Origin: Pseudomonas sp. IB20
Lineage (GTDB): Bacteria; Pseudomonadota; Gammaproteobacteria; Pseudomonadales; Pseudomonadaceae
Length of the DNA: 64,000 bases
Reading direction: 5' to 3'
Assembly: GCF_009707325.1 (NCBI RefSeq)
Contig: NZ_CP046103.1
Coordinates: 2,770,012-2,834,011, forward strand
The translations under genes and the position numbers were made by a program. A model generated the notes under the pieces. That model was not told where the DNA came from. It saw only the letters and a program-made list of their open reading frames with translations, and ran no database searches. Positions 34,101-43,124 of the stretch are shown here, piece after piece (position 1 is the stretch's first letter; each line of letters begins with the position of its first letter).

Positions 34101-34567
34101 GTAGGGTTGGCGACGATACATGGGCCGACTGCCCCGCCACTTCGGTGTAGCCGCGCAGTGGCTGGGGCTGCCGCCGTTGACTTCGTTGAGGATGATATTG
34201 GCGGCGGCCTTTGAAATTCGGGTTCCAACATGATGCCGCCCAGCTGGGTGGCCTGGGTGCGGTCGGTGGCGTTGTTGAGAATGACGCCGTTGGCACCGAC
34301 GTTGTAGTCATGGAATTGGTTGTGCGACAGCCCATTCGCGTTCGGCGCGGCGATGTTGACGATGGGCACGCCATTGCCCGCTTGCGCCAGGCCCGTGCCC
34401 GGTGCGCTCACCACGATGCCGTCGGCCTGGGCCAGCAACGGCTGCCAGAACATGGCGTTGGCCAGGATCAACGCTAACCCACGTTTAGGCAGCCCCAAGA
34501 AATGGGAGCGGCTTTTTACGGCAGCCGAAGGCTGGCGCGCGAGGAAGGCGAACTGGCGGACGTCCAT
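31132..34567 (-). pseudogene. CdiA/FHA-like TpsA exoprotein, collapsed and frameshifted, no toxin domain
   Basis: From ATG 34567 an extended signal (FLGLPKRGLALILANAMFWQ) leads into the TPS secretion domain (NANGLSHNQFHDYNVGANGV, and NPYGISCNGC-like sequence). Five or so one-base losses between 34215 and 34090 break this part. Filament sequence follows to about 33265, where it jumps to EQYEQHLIKQAVQARTGQRF, normally found more than a thousand residues further on. Another shift lies near 32785. The end holds the pre-toxin region (GVIADGSAPKIAIHAMVGG) and stops at 31132 after HSKVVGAKTPA, with no toxin. No immunity gene is seen. An intact protein would deliver a contact-dependent toxin through TpsB. 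Confidence 0.8.
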
Positions 34568-34594
34568 GTCATACTCGATGAACGGGGCGTTGAA

Positions 34595-35965
34595 TTACAG
34601 GAAGAAATCCATGCGGAAGTAGATCGGCGCTTCGCGCTCGCTCATCACTGCCGGGCGTTCCAAAGAGTGCGCAAAGGTCACGCTGGTGCTGACGTATTTG
34701 CCACGGGCGAACAGCTCCAACGAGTTGCTGGAGACCCGGCCGTGCACTTCGCCGTTGTAGCGGCCGTGCTGATCACGCCTGGTCGTACCGAGCTGGGCCG
34801 TACTCGGCAAAGGCTGGGCGCATCCAATCCCAGGTCACCGGGCGGGCCCAGCGCACGTCGTTGCGCCAGTAACCGCCGCTGTCGCCGTTGAGTTGCTGGT
34901 CTTTGAAACCGCGCACCGAGGCTGAGCCACCCAGGCTCATGCGCTGGGGGCTGAACAAGATGTCTTCGCTGTGTGGCCGGTCAGCTGAACTGAGCGACTC
35001 GCCCCACAGCTTGAACGGGTACAGGTAGCTCACCGTGGCGGTGTATTTGCGATAGCGCGCATCGGCCTGGCCGGGTTTGGGGTCATGATTGGCTTGAGCG
35101 TCAAACGCGCCGATGCCGTTTTGCATACCGAGGTCGATGTTGAGAAATGAGCTGCCAATCCGGCGACCGTGGTTGATGCCGAACTGGGCTTCGCTGAGGC
35201 GGTTGCTGCTCAGCGCCAGCTTGCTGTCTTCGATGAAGTTGTTGGTGCGCAGGTAGGCCACGCCGGTGCTCAGGGAGGTTTTACTCAGGGCGTCACGATG
35301 GATGACGCGCTCCAGGCGCAACTGGTGGTTCTGGCTGTCGCCGGTCTGCTTGAACGTGAAATTATTCGCCTGGGCCTGGGAGCGGTATTCGCTCTCGTTG
35401 TAGCTGTAGGTGAGGGTCCACCAGCCGAACGGCAGGCTGTAATTGAGCATCGAATTGCGTGAGGTTTTCTGGTGATCGCTGACGGCATCGTGGCCGCCGC
35501 GCAGCGACAGTTGGTCGGCCAGGCCGAGAGGATTATCCCAATCCAGACTGGCGCCCCACTGCTGTTCGCCGGTGCTGCGCTGGCCGCCGTTGTGGCGCGA
35601 CAGCCCGACGCGCCAGGGCTTCTGCGGGGTATTTTTGACCAGCACATCGCTGCCGCCCACGGCCTTGCCCGGCGCCAGTTCCATCTGCGCCTGGTTCGAC
35701 GGCAGGCGGTTGAGTTGGTCAACCATCTGCTCGATTTCGCGCAGGTTGAGCAACTCGCCGGTCTTGCCGGGGAAACTCATCGCCAACTGGCGGTCGGTGA
35801 TGCCGCTGCCTTCGGCGCCCTTCAAGCCTTCGAGCTTGCCTTCGACCACCTGGATCTTGAGATTACCGCTGGAGAGGTCCTGCTGTGGCAGGTAGGCGCG
35901 GCTGGTCACCAAACCTCTGGCCAAGTAGCGGTCGGTGATGACCTTGAGCACTTCATTGAGCTGCG
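34595..35965 (-). pseudogene. TpsB/CdiB-type outer-membrane transporter, N-terminus missing and frameshifted
   Basis: Coding begins mid-protein with QLNEVLKVITDRYLARGLVT, a POTRA segment; the signal peptide and first POTRA are absent because the 180-bp repeat cuts in at 35966. The barrel continues (VGLSRHNGGQRSTGEQQWGA, MSLGGSASVRGFKDQQLNGD with the VRGF motif of TpsB loop 6). Near 34790 the frame breaks; RYNGEVHGRVSSNSLELFAR to YFRMDFFL finishes in another frame at 34595. The open frame reaching 36005 is a chimera with reversed DUF3077 DNA. It was the exporter for the adjacent TpsA. Confidence 0.82.
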
Positions 35966-36145
35966 GGCCCGCACACTGGCCGACCGCGCACTGGATTGCC
36001 TGCAACCCAAGGCATAAGCCACTACCCCTGACACAACACCACCCGCTCCCACATTGGTTAGTCGCTTTTTTTCAGATCAATGTTCCAACGCATACCGCCG
36101 ACAATGGTTGAGATACCCCTGCTCATGGCTGCCCACCAATTGCAC
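35966..36145. repeat. 180-bp direct repeat, right copy
   Basis: Perfect copy of 30007-30186. Here the right half is continuous with the intact DUF2252 gene, while the left half, the DUF3077 gene end, is fused into the truncated tpsB. Confidence 0.9.
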
Positions 36146-37261
36146 CACACTGGTCCATAACCACGACGGTGCATCCAACTGTTTCGAGCGGTTCTCCTGC
36201 AACACCGCCATCCACTGCTTGCGCGTATCGCGGTCCATCTGCCGGGCGTGGGCGATGCCGACCACGCGGGCCAGGTAACCGGCGGCGTGCATGGCATCGA
36301 TTTCGCTGAGTTCATCCAGCTCAAGCTTCATGTCCTGGGGCAGCAATTCACGAATGAAAAAACCATGGTCGAGAAAACGCGTCGCGACCATGCGCTCGCC
36401 CAAGCTCGGTGAAAGCTGACGCGCGCCCTCCACCACGCGCCGCCCGTTATCCCTGGGCATCTTCGCGCGTGCCGCACGCGGTGCAGCGGCGCCGACGGCT
36501 TCCTTGATGTCGATCAGGCAATATTCCTGATCCTCCTTGTCGCCAACGCCCAGCAGCGCGGCATAGCGCAGCAAGCCCAGGGAGCTGCAACCTTTGACCC
36601 AATAGGCTGAGTCCAGCAGTTCAACCTTGGCGTCTTTGGGGCGGCCTTTGAGTGAGGTGACCAACTGGTGGATGTCATCGGAGGCGCACAGTGTTTGCAA
36701 GGCGCCCTTCTCTGCCCGAGACAATGACCAGAAGTGCTTGCCCAGCGGGATCGTCGGCCGGGCACTTTCGATGCGTTCACGGGCGAGGTTTTTCCAGGTG
36801 CGCTCCACGGCGCTGCGCATACCGGCCTTGACTTGGGAGGGGCGTGGCGGCGCTTCGTCGGGTTTGTCTTTGAAGGCTTGCGCGTAGCCGACCATCATTT
36901 CTTCAAGCATGCGCGCGGTGGTCACCCCTGGCAGGTCCGAACCGCGTGCGGCGGTGGCCAAGGACAGCGCCAGGCGCACCAGGTCGTGGGCCGGGTTGCC
37001 GATCACGGTCTGGTCGAGGTCGCGGATGTGCATGTCGATACGGCCTTTGGTATCACCGGTCGGGCCGAGATTACCCGCGTGGCAATCGCCGCAGATCCAG
37101 ATGGCCGGGCCATGGGGCAAGCGGCGGCCGGACTGGCTGTGCAACCATTCGTAAAACTGCACCGTACTGCCCCGCACATAGGCATGGGCGGAGCGTGCCA
37201 TCTTCAAATTGCGTAGTTGCGTGAGGTGGGGCATGCGGTCGGCGGGGCGCGGGGTTTTCAT
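36077..37261 (-). CDS. DUF2252 protein
   Basis: 394 aa. IWICGDCHAGNLGPTGDTKG (GDxHxxN), IDMHIRDLDQTVIGNPAHDL and the Arg-rich C-terminal half place it in DUF2252, whose members look like distant aminoglycoside-phosphotransferase/protein-kinase folds. No function is established. Its last 22 codons lie in the right copy of the 180-bp repeat; the left copy carries the same end without the rest. Start at ATG 37261. It shares an upstream direction with ampR but is separate by 76 bp. Confidence 0.85.
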   Translation of the reverse strand: MKTPRPADRMPHLTQLRNLKMARSAHAYVRGSTVQFYEWLHSQSGRRLPHGPAIWICGDCHAGNLGPTGDTKGRIDMHIRDLDQTVIGNPAHDLVRLALSLATAARGSDLPGVTTARMLEEMMVGYAQAFKDKPDEAPPRPSQVKAGMRSAVERTWKNLARERIESARPTIPLGKHFWSLSRAEKGALQTLCASDDIHQLVTSLKGRPKDAKVELLDSAYWVKGCSSLGLLRYAALLGVGDKEDQEYCLIDIKEAVGAAAPRAARAKMPRDNGRRVVEGARQLSPSLGERMVATRFLDHGFFIRELLPQDMKLELDELSEIDAMHAAGYLARVVGIAHARQMDRDTRKQWMAVLQENRSKQLDAPSWLWTSVVQLVGSHEQGYLNHCRRYALEH

Positions 37262-37337
37262 GGATGAACTCAGTGCGGGAGATGGGGTAGATCTCTATTC
37301 CCGAGAGAATGTTTCATTTTGTTTCAAAATAGTGGCA

Positions 37338-38228
37338 TTAAGACAGTTTTCGCTGCGCTGTCGACAGTTCCTCCAGCCACCCCCTGAACGCCAACATGGC
37401 GGCTGTTTCAACCCGCGACTGCAAGCGTGTCAGCCAGTAACTGCCGGTGGTGATGCCCACCTCGAACGGCTGGCGAATCGCATCCGTGGCCAATTGCCGC
37501 GAGAACATCATCGCCGGTGCCAGCGCCACGCCGATGCCTTGCAGCGCCGCTTCCATCATCGCCAGCGACGAGTCGAACACGATGCTGCGCGGCACCACGG
37601 TGTCAGCGGGCAGGCCGGCGGCCTGGAACCATTGAGTCCACTCATCGGCGCGGTAGGAGCGCAGCAAGGTATGCTTCAACAGGTCGGCTGGCGTGCGCAA
37701 TTGTTCGGCAAGCGTGGGTGTACACAACACGGTCAGCGGGGCTGCGAGCAGCTCACAGGCATCCGTGCCGTGCCAGGCCCCGGCGCCGAAGCGGATCGCG
37801 TAATCCAGGCCTTCGGCGGCCACGTCAACGCGGTTGTTATGGGTGGACAGGCGCAGGTCGATAAACGGGTAGCGCGCCTGAAAGTCCGGCAGGCGCGGCA
37901 GCAGCCAGCCCACAGTAAAAGTGCCCACCGCGCCAACGGTGAGCACTTCACGGTAATGCCCGCCTTCGAACTGGCTGAGGGTCTGGGCGATGCGATCAAA
38001 CGATTCGCGCACCACCGGTAGCAGGGTTTCGCCTTCGCTGGTGAGCATCAAACCGCGTGGCAGGCGCTTGAACAACGTGACATTGAGTTGGGCTTCCAGG
38101 CTTTTGACCTGATGGCTGACCGCCGCCTGGGTCACACATAACTCAATGGCCGCGCGGGTGAAGCTCAAATGGCGAGCCGACGCCTCAAAGGCGCGCAAGG
38201 CATTGAGCGGCAGGTGGGAACGCAGCAT
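37338..38228 (-). CDS. ampR: LysR-type regulator AmpR of the chromosomal beta-lactamase
   Basis: 296 aa and close to enterobacterial AmpR throughout: LPLNALRAFEASARHLSFTR then AAIELCVTQAAVSHQVKSLE for the HTH, LRLSTHNNRVDVAAEGLDYA and FGAGAWHGTDACELLAAPLT in the effector domain, and GSYWLTRLQSRVETAAMLAF at the end. AmpR senses UDP-MurNAc peptides (repressing) against anhydro-muropeptides (activating) and controls ampC. It is divergent from ampC with 128 bp between, the classical layout. Confidence 0.95.
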   Translation of the reverse strand: MLRSHLPLNALRAFEASARHLSFTRAAIELCVTQAAVSHQVKSLEAQLNVTLFKRLPRGLMLTSEGETLLPVVRESFDRIAQTLSQFEGGHYREVLTVGAVGTFTVGWLLPRLPDFQARYPFIDLRLSTHNNRVDVAAEGLDYAIRFGAGAWHGTDACELLAAPLTVLCTPTLAEQLRTPADLLKHTLLRSYRADEWTQWFQAAGLPADTVVPRSIVFDSSLAMMEAALQGIGVALAPAMMFSRQLATDAIRQPFEVGITTGSYWLTRLQSRVETAAMLAFRGWLEELSTAQRKLS

Positions 38229-38356
38229 GCTTGACCCTAAATTTTCTAATGGCTAGTGCGAGATATCATCGTTTGTTCGCAGCAGGCAAACTGCCTACAT
38301 TGGCCTCGCCTGCGCAGGCTCTTTATTCTATCGAATCTTCTCATGGAAGCACCATC
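38229..38356. promoter_or_regulatory. ampR-ampC divergent control region
   Basis: 128 bp between the start codons. CTAAATTTTCTAATGGCTAG (38237-38256) is an AT-rich LysR-type patch next to ampR, where the AmpR site is expected. I did not find an exact textbook AmpR 38-bp box; the assignment rests on position. Confidence 0.55.
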
Positions 38357-39511
38357 ATGCCCCAACTGTCCTTGCTTGGAGTACGTAATTTAACGGCTCT
38401 GGCCGCATTGCTCGCCGCCGGCAACTGCCTGGCCGCAAACGACCTGCAAGCCGTGGTAGACGCCAGCGTAAAACCGTTAATGCAACAACAGGCCATCCCG
38501 GGCCTCGCGGTCGCTGTCGTACAAAACGGCAAGGCGCAATACTTTAACTACGGGACTGCCTCAAAGGAAACCCAGCAGCCCGTCAGCGAAAACACCCTGT
38601 TTGAAATCGGCTCGGTGAGCAAAACCTTTACCGCCACCCTTGGCGGTTATGCCCAGGCGACCGGCAAGCTCAAGCTCTCGGACAAGGCCAGCGAGCACCT
38701 GTCCGTTCTGGCCGGCAGCGCCTTTGACCAGATCAGCCTGCTGCAACTGGCGACCTACACCGCAGGCGGCCTGCCCCTGCAGTTTCCGGATGCTGCCGAC
38801 AGCGCCGAGACCATGCTCGGCTATTTCCAGCACTGGAAACCGACTTACGGGCCGGGCGCACAACGCCTGTATTCCAACCCGAGCATCGGGCTGTTCGGCT
38901 ACCTGTCGGCGCAAAGCCTTGGCCAGCCGTTCAACGTTGCCTTGCAGAAAACCCTGCTGCCCAAGCTGGGCTTGAACAACACCCACGTCAGCGTGCCTGC
39001 TGACAAGCGCGGCCTGTACGCCCAAGGCTACGACAAGAATCTGAAACCCACACGCGTCAGCCCCGGCGCACTGGACAGCGAAGCCTACGGCATCAAGACC
39101 AGCACCCAGGACCTGGCTCACTACGTGATGGTGAACATGCACCCGGAAACCTTGGATAAGCCGCTGCAACAAGCCATCGCCGCGACCCACGCCGGTTACT
39201 ACACCGTGAACGGCATGACCCAGGGCCTGGGTTGGGAGCGCTACCCTTACCCGATCACGCTGCAAGCGTTGCTGGAGGGCAACTCCACGCCCATGGCGAT
39301 GGAGCCGCACAAGGCCAATTGGCTGACGCCGGCACAGCCGCAACCGGCCAACGTGCTGTACAACAAAACCGGCTCAACCGGCGGGTTTGGCGCGTACGTG
39401 GTGTACGTGCCAAGCAAGGACATGGGCGTGGTCATTCTGGCGAACAAGAACTACCCGAATGCTGAGCGGGTCAAGGTGGCTTATGCGATCTTGAGTGCGA
39501 TGGATCACTAA
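38357..39511 (+). CDS. ampC: Class C beta-lactamase AmpC
   Basis: 384 aa. Signal peptide through GNCLAA. All active-site elements are present: GSVSKTFTATLGG (Ser64-x-x-Lys67), RLYSNPSIGLFGYLS (Tyr150-x-Asn152) and YNKTGSTGGFGAYVV (Lys315-Thr-Gly). It hydrolyses cephalosporins in the periplasm. The start ATG 38357 gives a proper signal peptide; an upstream in-frame extension has no support. It is inducible through divergent AmpR. No omega-loop change can be judged by eye. Confidence 0.96.
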   Translation: MPQLSLLGVRNLTALAALLAAGNCLAANDLQAVVDASVKPLMQQQAIPGLAVAVVQNGKAQYFNYGTASKETQQPVSENTLFEIGSVSKTFTATLGGYAQATGKLKLSDKASEHLSVLAGSAFDQISLLQLATYTAGGLPLQFPDAADSAETMLGYFQHWKPTYGPGAQRLYSNPSIGLFGYLSAQSLGQPFNVALQKTLLPKLGLNNTHVSVPADKRGLYAQGYDKNLKPTRVSPGALDSEAYGIKTSTQDLAHYVMVNMHPETLDKPLQQAIAATHAGYYTVNGMTQGLGWERYPYPITLQALLEGNSTPMAMEPHKANWLTPAQPQPANVLYNKTGSTGGFGAYVVYVPSKDMGVVILANKNYPNAERVKVAYAILSAMDH

Positions 39512-39560
39512 GCGACGCGCCTGTTTCCGACCGTCGCGGACACACGTGGCCGCGACGACG

Positions 39561-39806
39561 CTACGCCAGCACGCGCGCGTAGTAATTGTCATCCGGCCCC
39601 GGCTGGAAATGGACGCTACTTAAAAACGCCTCCAGCACTTTGATATTAGCCGCCCCCTCGCGCTGCCTGACAGCGTCTAAGTAACTTAGAACGACCGCTG
39701 CCAGCACAATCAGCTCGGCCAATTGCTCGCGCCCGACCAACCCCTCGGTCGCCGTACGCACAGCGTGGCGGATTTGCGTGGCAGCGCTTTGCAAGTGAGC
39801 AATCAT
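39561..39806 (-). CDS. Small hypothetical protein
   Basis: 81 aa from ATG 39806: an Ala/Leu-rich helical protein (IAHLQSAATQIRHAVRTATE, GREQLAELIVLAAVVLSYLD) with a polar C-terminus. Codon use looks genuine. It resembles small pseudomonad proteins without known function; no motif, signal or membrane span that I can name. Convergent with ampC, divergent from the GFA gene. Confidence 0.55.
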   Translation of the reverse strand: MIAHLQSAATQIRHAVRTATEGLVGREQLAELIVLAAVVLSYLDAVRQREGAANIKVLEAFLSSVHFQPGPDDNYYARVLA

Positions 39807-39897
39807 GGGTGTCTTCCCTGAAACCAAAGCGGAGAATCTTGCCTGAGGCTAAGGTATTAGCAAAGTGTTGTTACAACCTGCCTTGAGAAGTCAGCTC

Positions 39898-40386
39898 ATG
39901 CAACTCGAAGGATCCTGCCATTGCGGCGCCGTAACATTCAGCCTAAACAGCCAGCATCCCTATCCCTACCAACGTTGCTACTGCTCGATCTGCCGCAAGA
40001 CCCAAGGCGGCGGCGGTTATGCGATCAACCTTGCCGGTGATACGCAAACCCTGAAGGTACAAGGTCGCAGGCAGATCTCGATCTACCACGCCAGCCTCAA
40101 GCCCGAGGGCGCCAGCCGCGCGCATGCGAGCACCGCCGAACGGCATTTCTGCTCGCAGTGCGGCAGCGCCTTGTGGCTGTTCAGCCCGCAGTGGCCTGAG
40201 CTGATTCACCCGTTTGCCTCAGCCATCGACACACCCTTGCCGGTGCCGCCGGAACACACGCACCTGATGCTCGGTTCCAAGGCGCCGTGGGTCGAGGTCA
40301 GCGTGTGCAAAGGTGACTTGCAGTTCGATGAATACCCCGAAGCGTCCATCGCCCACTGGCATGAACGCTTAGGGCTGGCGCGTTAA
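39898..40386 (+). CDS. GFA-family (glutathione-dependent formaldehyde-activating-like) zinc protein
   Basis: 162 aa. GSCHCGAVTFSLNSQHPYPY and RCYCSICRKTQGGGGYAINL supply the paired CxC and CxxC zinc ligands; RHFCSQCGSALWLFSPQWPE adds the last CxxC of the GFA/DUF636 fold (CENP-V-like). Members bind zinc and sometimes glutathione-type adducts; actual formaldehyde chemistry is shown for few. ATG 39898 is chosen where homology starts. Confidence 0.87.
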   Translation: MQLEGSCHCGAVTFSLNSQHPYPYQRCYCSICRKTQGGGGYAINLAGDTQTLKVQGRRQISIYHASLKPEGASRAHASTAERHFCSQCGSALWLFSPQWPELIHPFASAIDTPLPVPPEHTHLMLGSKAPWVEVSVCKGDLQFDEYPEASIAHWHERLGLAR

Positions 40387-40480
40387 CAGTCTTTGACAGT
40401 TTCTCGACAAAGCTCTCAAAGATTGTTGGTCAGCTGCGCCCTAGCATTCGAGCATCCAAATCACCATCCGGGTGCTCTTC

Positions 40481-42304
40481 ATGTTTCGCACATTGCGCGG
40501 TATTCCGCTGTTGGGTTGCCTGCTGGGCAGTCTCGGTTGCCATGGGCAACCGCCTGCCCCGCCGCCGATTCCCAAGGGTGATTACGGTGCGATCATTCGT
40601 TACCTGCAAGCGCGTATTCCACAGGAGATGGCGCGGGAAAATGTGCCCGGGCTGTCGATTGCGCTGGTCAATGGCCAGGAGCTGATCTGGGCGCGCGGTT
40701 TCGGCATGGCCGACAAGGCCCAGGGTGTGCCGGTGACGCCGAACACGGCGTTCCGTGCCGGCGGCATTTCCAAACTGCTCACCGCCACGGCGGCGTTGCA
40801 GTTGGTTGAGCAGCAGCGTCTGGCGCTGGATGCGCCGATCCAGCAGACCTTGCGCGAGTTCTACGTGCGCTCGCGCTTTCACAGCGACCAAGACGCCGCC
40901 GACCGTGATATCACCCTGCGCCGCTTGCTCAGCCATCAGTCCGGCCTGCCCAGTGAACACCTGCGTGACCTGCGCAGCACCTTCGCCATGGGCCAGATGC
41001 CGATGCGCGTGTCCGGCGTCTGGCTGAGCAGCCAACCCGGTTCGCAAGTGGCGTATTCCAACCTCGGTTATTCGCTGGTGGGCGCGGCCATTGAGCGGGT
41101 CAGCAACAAAAGCTTTGAAGCGCAGATGCAAACCAGCCTGCTCAAGCCGCTGGAGATGAGCCAGTCGAGTTTTGTCGGCACCGGTACACAGCTGAGCTTC
41201 CGCGCCTTGGGCTACGAGGACGGCGTGGCGAGCACCGACGCCCAGGTGCGTGACCTCGCCGCCGCTGGTTTGTGGGCCAGCCCGAAAGACCTGAGCCACT
41301 ACGTGCAGATGCTGTTCGCCCAAGGCCTCTACAAAGGCAACCGGGTGTTGGGCAACGCGTCGATTGAGGCGATGTTCACCCAACAAAATACCGGCAACGC
41401 ACTGGATTTCGACTGCCAGATGGGCCTGGGCTGGTTCCTCGCGCCGTGCGGCGATGAGCCGGTGGGCTCCGGTGTGCGCACTTATCAGCACAGCGGCGGT
41501 GGCGACGATTTTGCCGCGCAGTTGAGCCTGCTGCCGGACCAGCAACTGGCCGTGATCATCATGGCCAATGACAGTAACGCCGAAGAACTGGTCGCCCGCC
41601 TCGCCACCGACGCGCTGCGCCTGTTGCTGCAGGCGCAAACCGGCGAAGCGGTGTGCGCCGACGACTGCCAGGTGCCCAGCCATGGGCTCAAGTTGCGCCA
41701 CGTGCCGGCGGCCGTCGACCGCAAGCGCCTGGCCGGGTTTTATGCCACGGCCTGGGGCGTGTTCCGCATCAAGGATGAGAACAACCGGCTGGCCGGCGAG
41801 TTGGCCGGGTTCGACTTCGAGTTATTGCGCGACGATTCCGGCTGGCTGCGGGCGCAGAAAAAGGTCCTGGGCTTGTGGTTCAAGGACCTCGGCGACCTGG
41901 GCCGCGTGCAACTCGATGTGGTCACGGTGCAGGGCCGCCAGATGCTCACCGCCCGCAGCCACGGCCAGCGCATTGCTATTGGCGAGCGTATTGACCCGCC
42001 GCCGCTGCCCCTGGCCTGGGCCGACACCATCGGCACGTATCAAGTACTCAACACCCACGAGCCCGACGCGCCTTTGAGCGGCATCAGCGTGCGCCTCGAA
42101 GAAGGCTTCCTGGTGATTCGCGGCCACTTGCACGACGAGCCGCTGACCGACTACATCCTGCTCCCCGTCGACAACGCCCACGCAGTCCTGGCCGGCAACG
42201 GCTACGGCCTGGGCGACACCGTAAGCCGCCAGGTCAATGGCCTGAGCGCTTCGGGCTATTCCTTCAAACGTACCCACTCGCCCCACAACCGCCTGGATTT
42301 CTAA
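40481..42304 (+). CDS. Serine-hydrolase-like (beta-lactamase fold) lipoprotein, nucleophile Ser replaced (PA1797-like)
   Basis: 607 aa. N-terminus GIPLLGCLLGSLGCHG resembles a lipoprotein signal. The fold is of class C/EstB type: DADRDITLRRLLSHQSGLPS-like segment, YSNLGYSLVGAAIERVS (Tyr-x-Asn) and TYQHSGGGDDFAAQLS. The SxxK motif reads GGISKLL: Gly95-Ile-Ser-Lys98, so the position of the nucleophilic Ser is Gly. A long C-terminal beta extension follows. With MipA behind and parS/parR next, it matches the P. aeruginosa PA1797 neighbourhood, which I recall as a polymyxin-response pair with MipA (mipBA). It may act as a sensor or binder rather than an enzyme. Confidence 0.82.
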   Translation: MFRTLRGIPLLGCLLGSLGCHGQPPAPPPIPKGDYGAIIRYLQARIPQEMARENVPGLSIALVNGQELIWARGFGMADKAQGVPVTPNTAFRAGGISKLLTATAALQLVEQQRLALDAPIQQTLREFYVRSRFHSDQDAADRDITLRRLLSHQSGLPSEHLRDLRSTFAMGQMPMRVSGVWLSSQPGSQVAYSNLGYSLVGAAIERVSNKSFEAQMQTSLLKPLEMSQSSFVGTGTQLSFRALGYEDGVASTDAQVRDLAAAGLWASPKDLSHYVQMLFAQGLYKGNRVLGNASIEAMFTQQNTGNALDFDCQMGLGWFLAPCGDEPVGSGVRTYQHSGGGDDFAAQLSLLPDQQLAVIIMANDSNAEELVARLATDALRLLLQAQTGEAVCADDCQVPSHGLKLRHVPAAVDRKRLAGFYATAWGVFRIKDENNRLAGELAGFDFELLRDDSGWLRAQKKVLGLWFKDLGDLGRVQLDVVTVQGRQMLTARSHGQRIAIGERIDPPPLPLAWADTIGTYQVLNTHEPDAPLSGISVRLEEGFLVIRGHLHDEPLTDYILLPVDNAHAVLAGNGYGLGDTVSRQVNGLSASGYSFKRTHSPHNRLDF

Positions 42305-42305
42305 C

Positions 42306-43112
42306 ATGGACGAACCCCTGATGCGCTCAAAAAACCTCTGCCTGTCGTTCACCTCGCTATGCCTGCTCGCCGCTGCCGACACCGCGATTGCCGAAGACTG
42401 GCAATACAGCCTCAAGGCCGGCGTGGCCAACGCGCCGCGCTACAGCGGCAGCGACGAACGCATGACCGCGCCATTGCTGGGCGGCAAAATCGTCAGCCCC
42501 TGGGGGATTTTCCTCGACACCGGCAAGGGGCTGGGCTGGGGCTACGAAGGCAATGCCCTGAGCTTCAGCGCCTACGTCGGCGCCAGCAGCGCGCGCAAGG
42601 ATAAAAACGAAAGTTTGCATGCCGGTTCCAAGCGCCTCAAGGGTATGGGCGAGATCAAGTCGCGCCCGCAACTGGGCGTCAGCGCCGCCTACAACCTGGG
42701 CGGCGTGATCGTCGGCGCGACGTTGGAACACGCGCTCAAGGAAGATGACCACAAGGACACCGGCAAGGCCTACACCCACCTTGAGTTGAGCTTGGGCACC
42801 AATTTGTATGAAGGCCGCTACGGTTCCGTGGACGCCAGCCTCAGCAGCCACTTCGGTGACCGCGAATACCTGATGACCTGGTACGGCGTGACCACCGGCC
42901 AAGCCGCACGAAGCCGCTTCAAGGAGTACAAGGCCGGCGCAGGCAATATCAGCAACGGCATGAACCTGGTGTGGAGCATGCCGATCAGCGAGCACACCCA
43001 ATTCTCGACCTTGCTGGATGTGCAGTATTTGGCGGATGAAGCGGGCAAGAGCCCGATTGTGGAGCGGCGGTTGCAGACATCGGTGATGGGGGTGCTTGAG
43101 TACACCTTCTGA
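42306..43112 (+). CDS. MipA/OmpV-family outer-membrane protein
   Basis: 268 aa, or 263 from the second ATG at 42321, which gives the cleaner signal peptide (MRSKNLCLSFTSLCLLAAAD, cut near AIA). WQYSLKAGVANAPRYSGSDE is the diagnostic opening of MipA/OmpV. Beta strands continue to the terminal VLEYTF, an outer-membrane barrel end. It starts 1 bp after the stop of the serine-hydrolase-like gene, so the two are one operon. MipA proteins bind lytic enzyme complexes or antimicrobial peptides; the ParRS context suggests the latter. Confidence 0.85.
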   Translation: MDEPLMRSKNLCLSFTSLCLLAAADTAIAEDWQYSLKAGVANAPRYSGSDERMTAPLLGGKIVSPWGIFLDTGKGLGWGYEGNALSFSAYVGASSARKDKNESLHAGSKRLKGMGEIKSRPQLGVSAAYNLGGVIVGATLEHALKEDDHKDTGKAYTHLELSLGTNLYEGRYGSVDASLSSHFGDREYLMTWYGVTTGQAARSRFKEYKAGAGNISNGMNLVWSMPISEHTQFSTLLDVQYLADEAGKSPIVERRLQTSVMGVLEYTF

Positions 43113-43124
43113 CTTGGGAGTGAG

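Noticed and set aside
35966..36005. Upstream 13 residues of the open tpsB frame as a real N-terminus
   Set aside because: They are encoded by the reversed end of the DUF3077 gene within the duplicated 180 bp; TpsB should have a signal peptide and a further POTRA segment.
40430..41701. 423-codon minus-strand open frame opposite the serine-hydrolase-like gene
   Set aside because: No recognisable domain and antisense composition. The plus-strand protein has fold motifs and a signal sequence.
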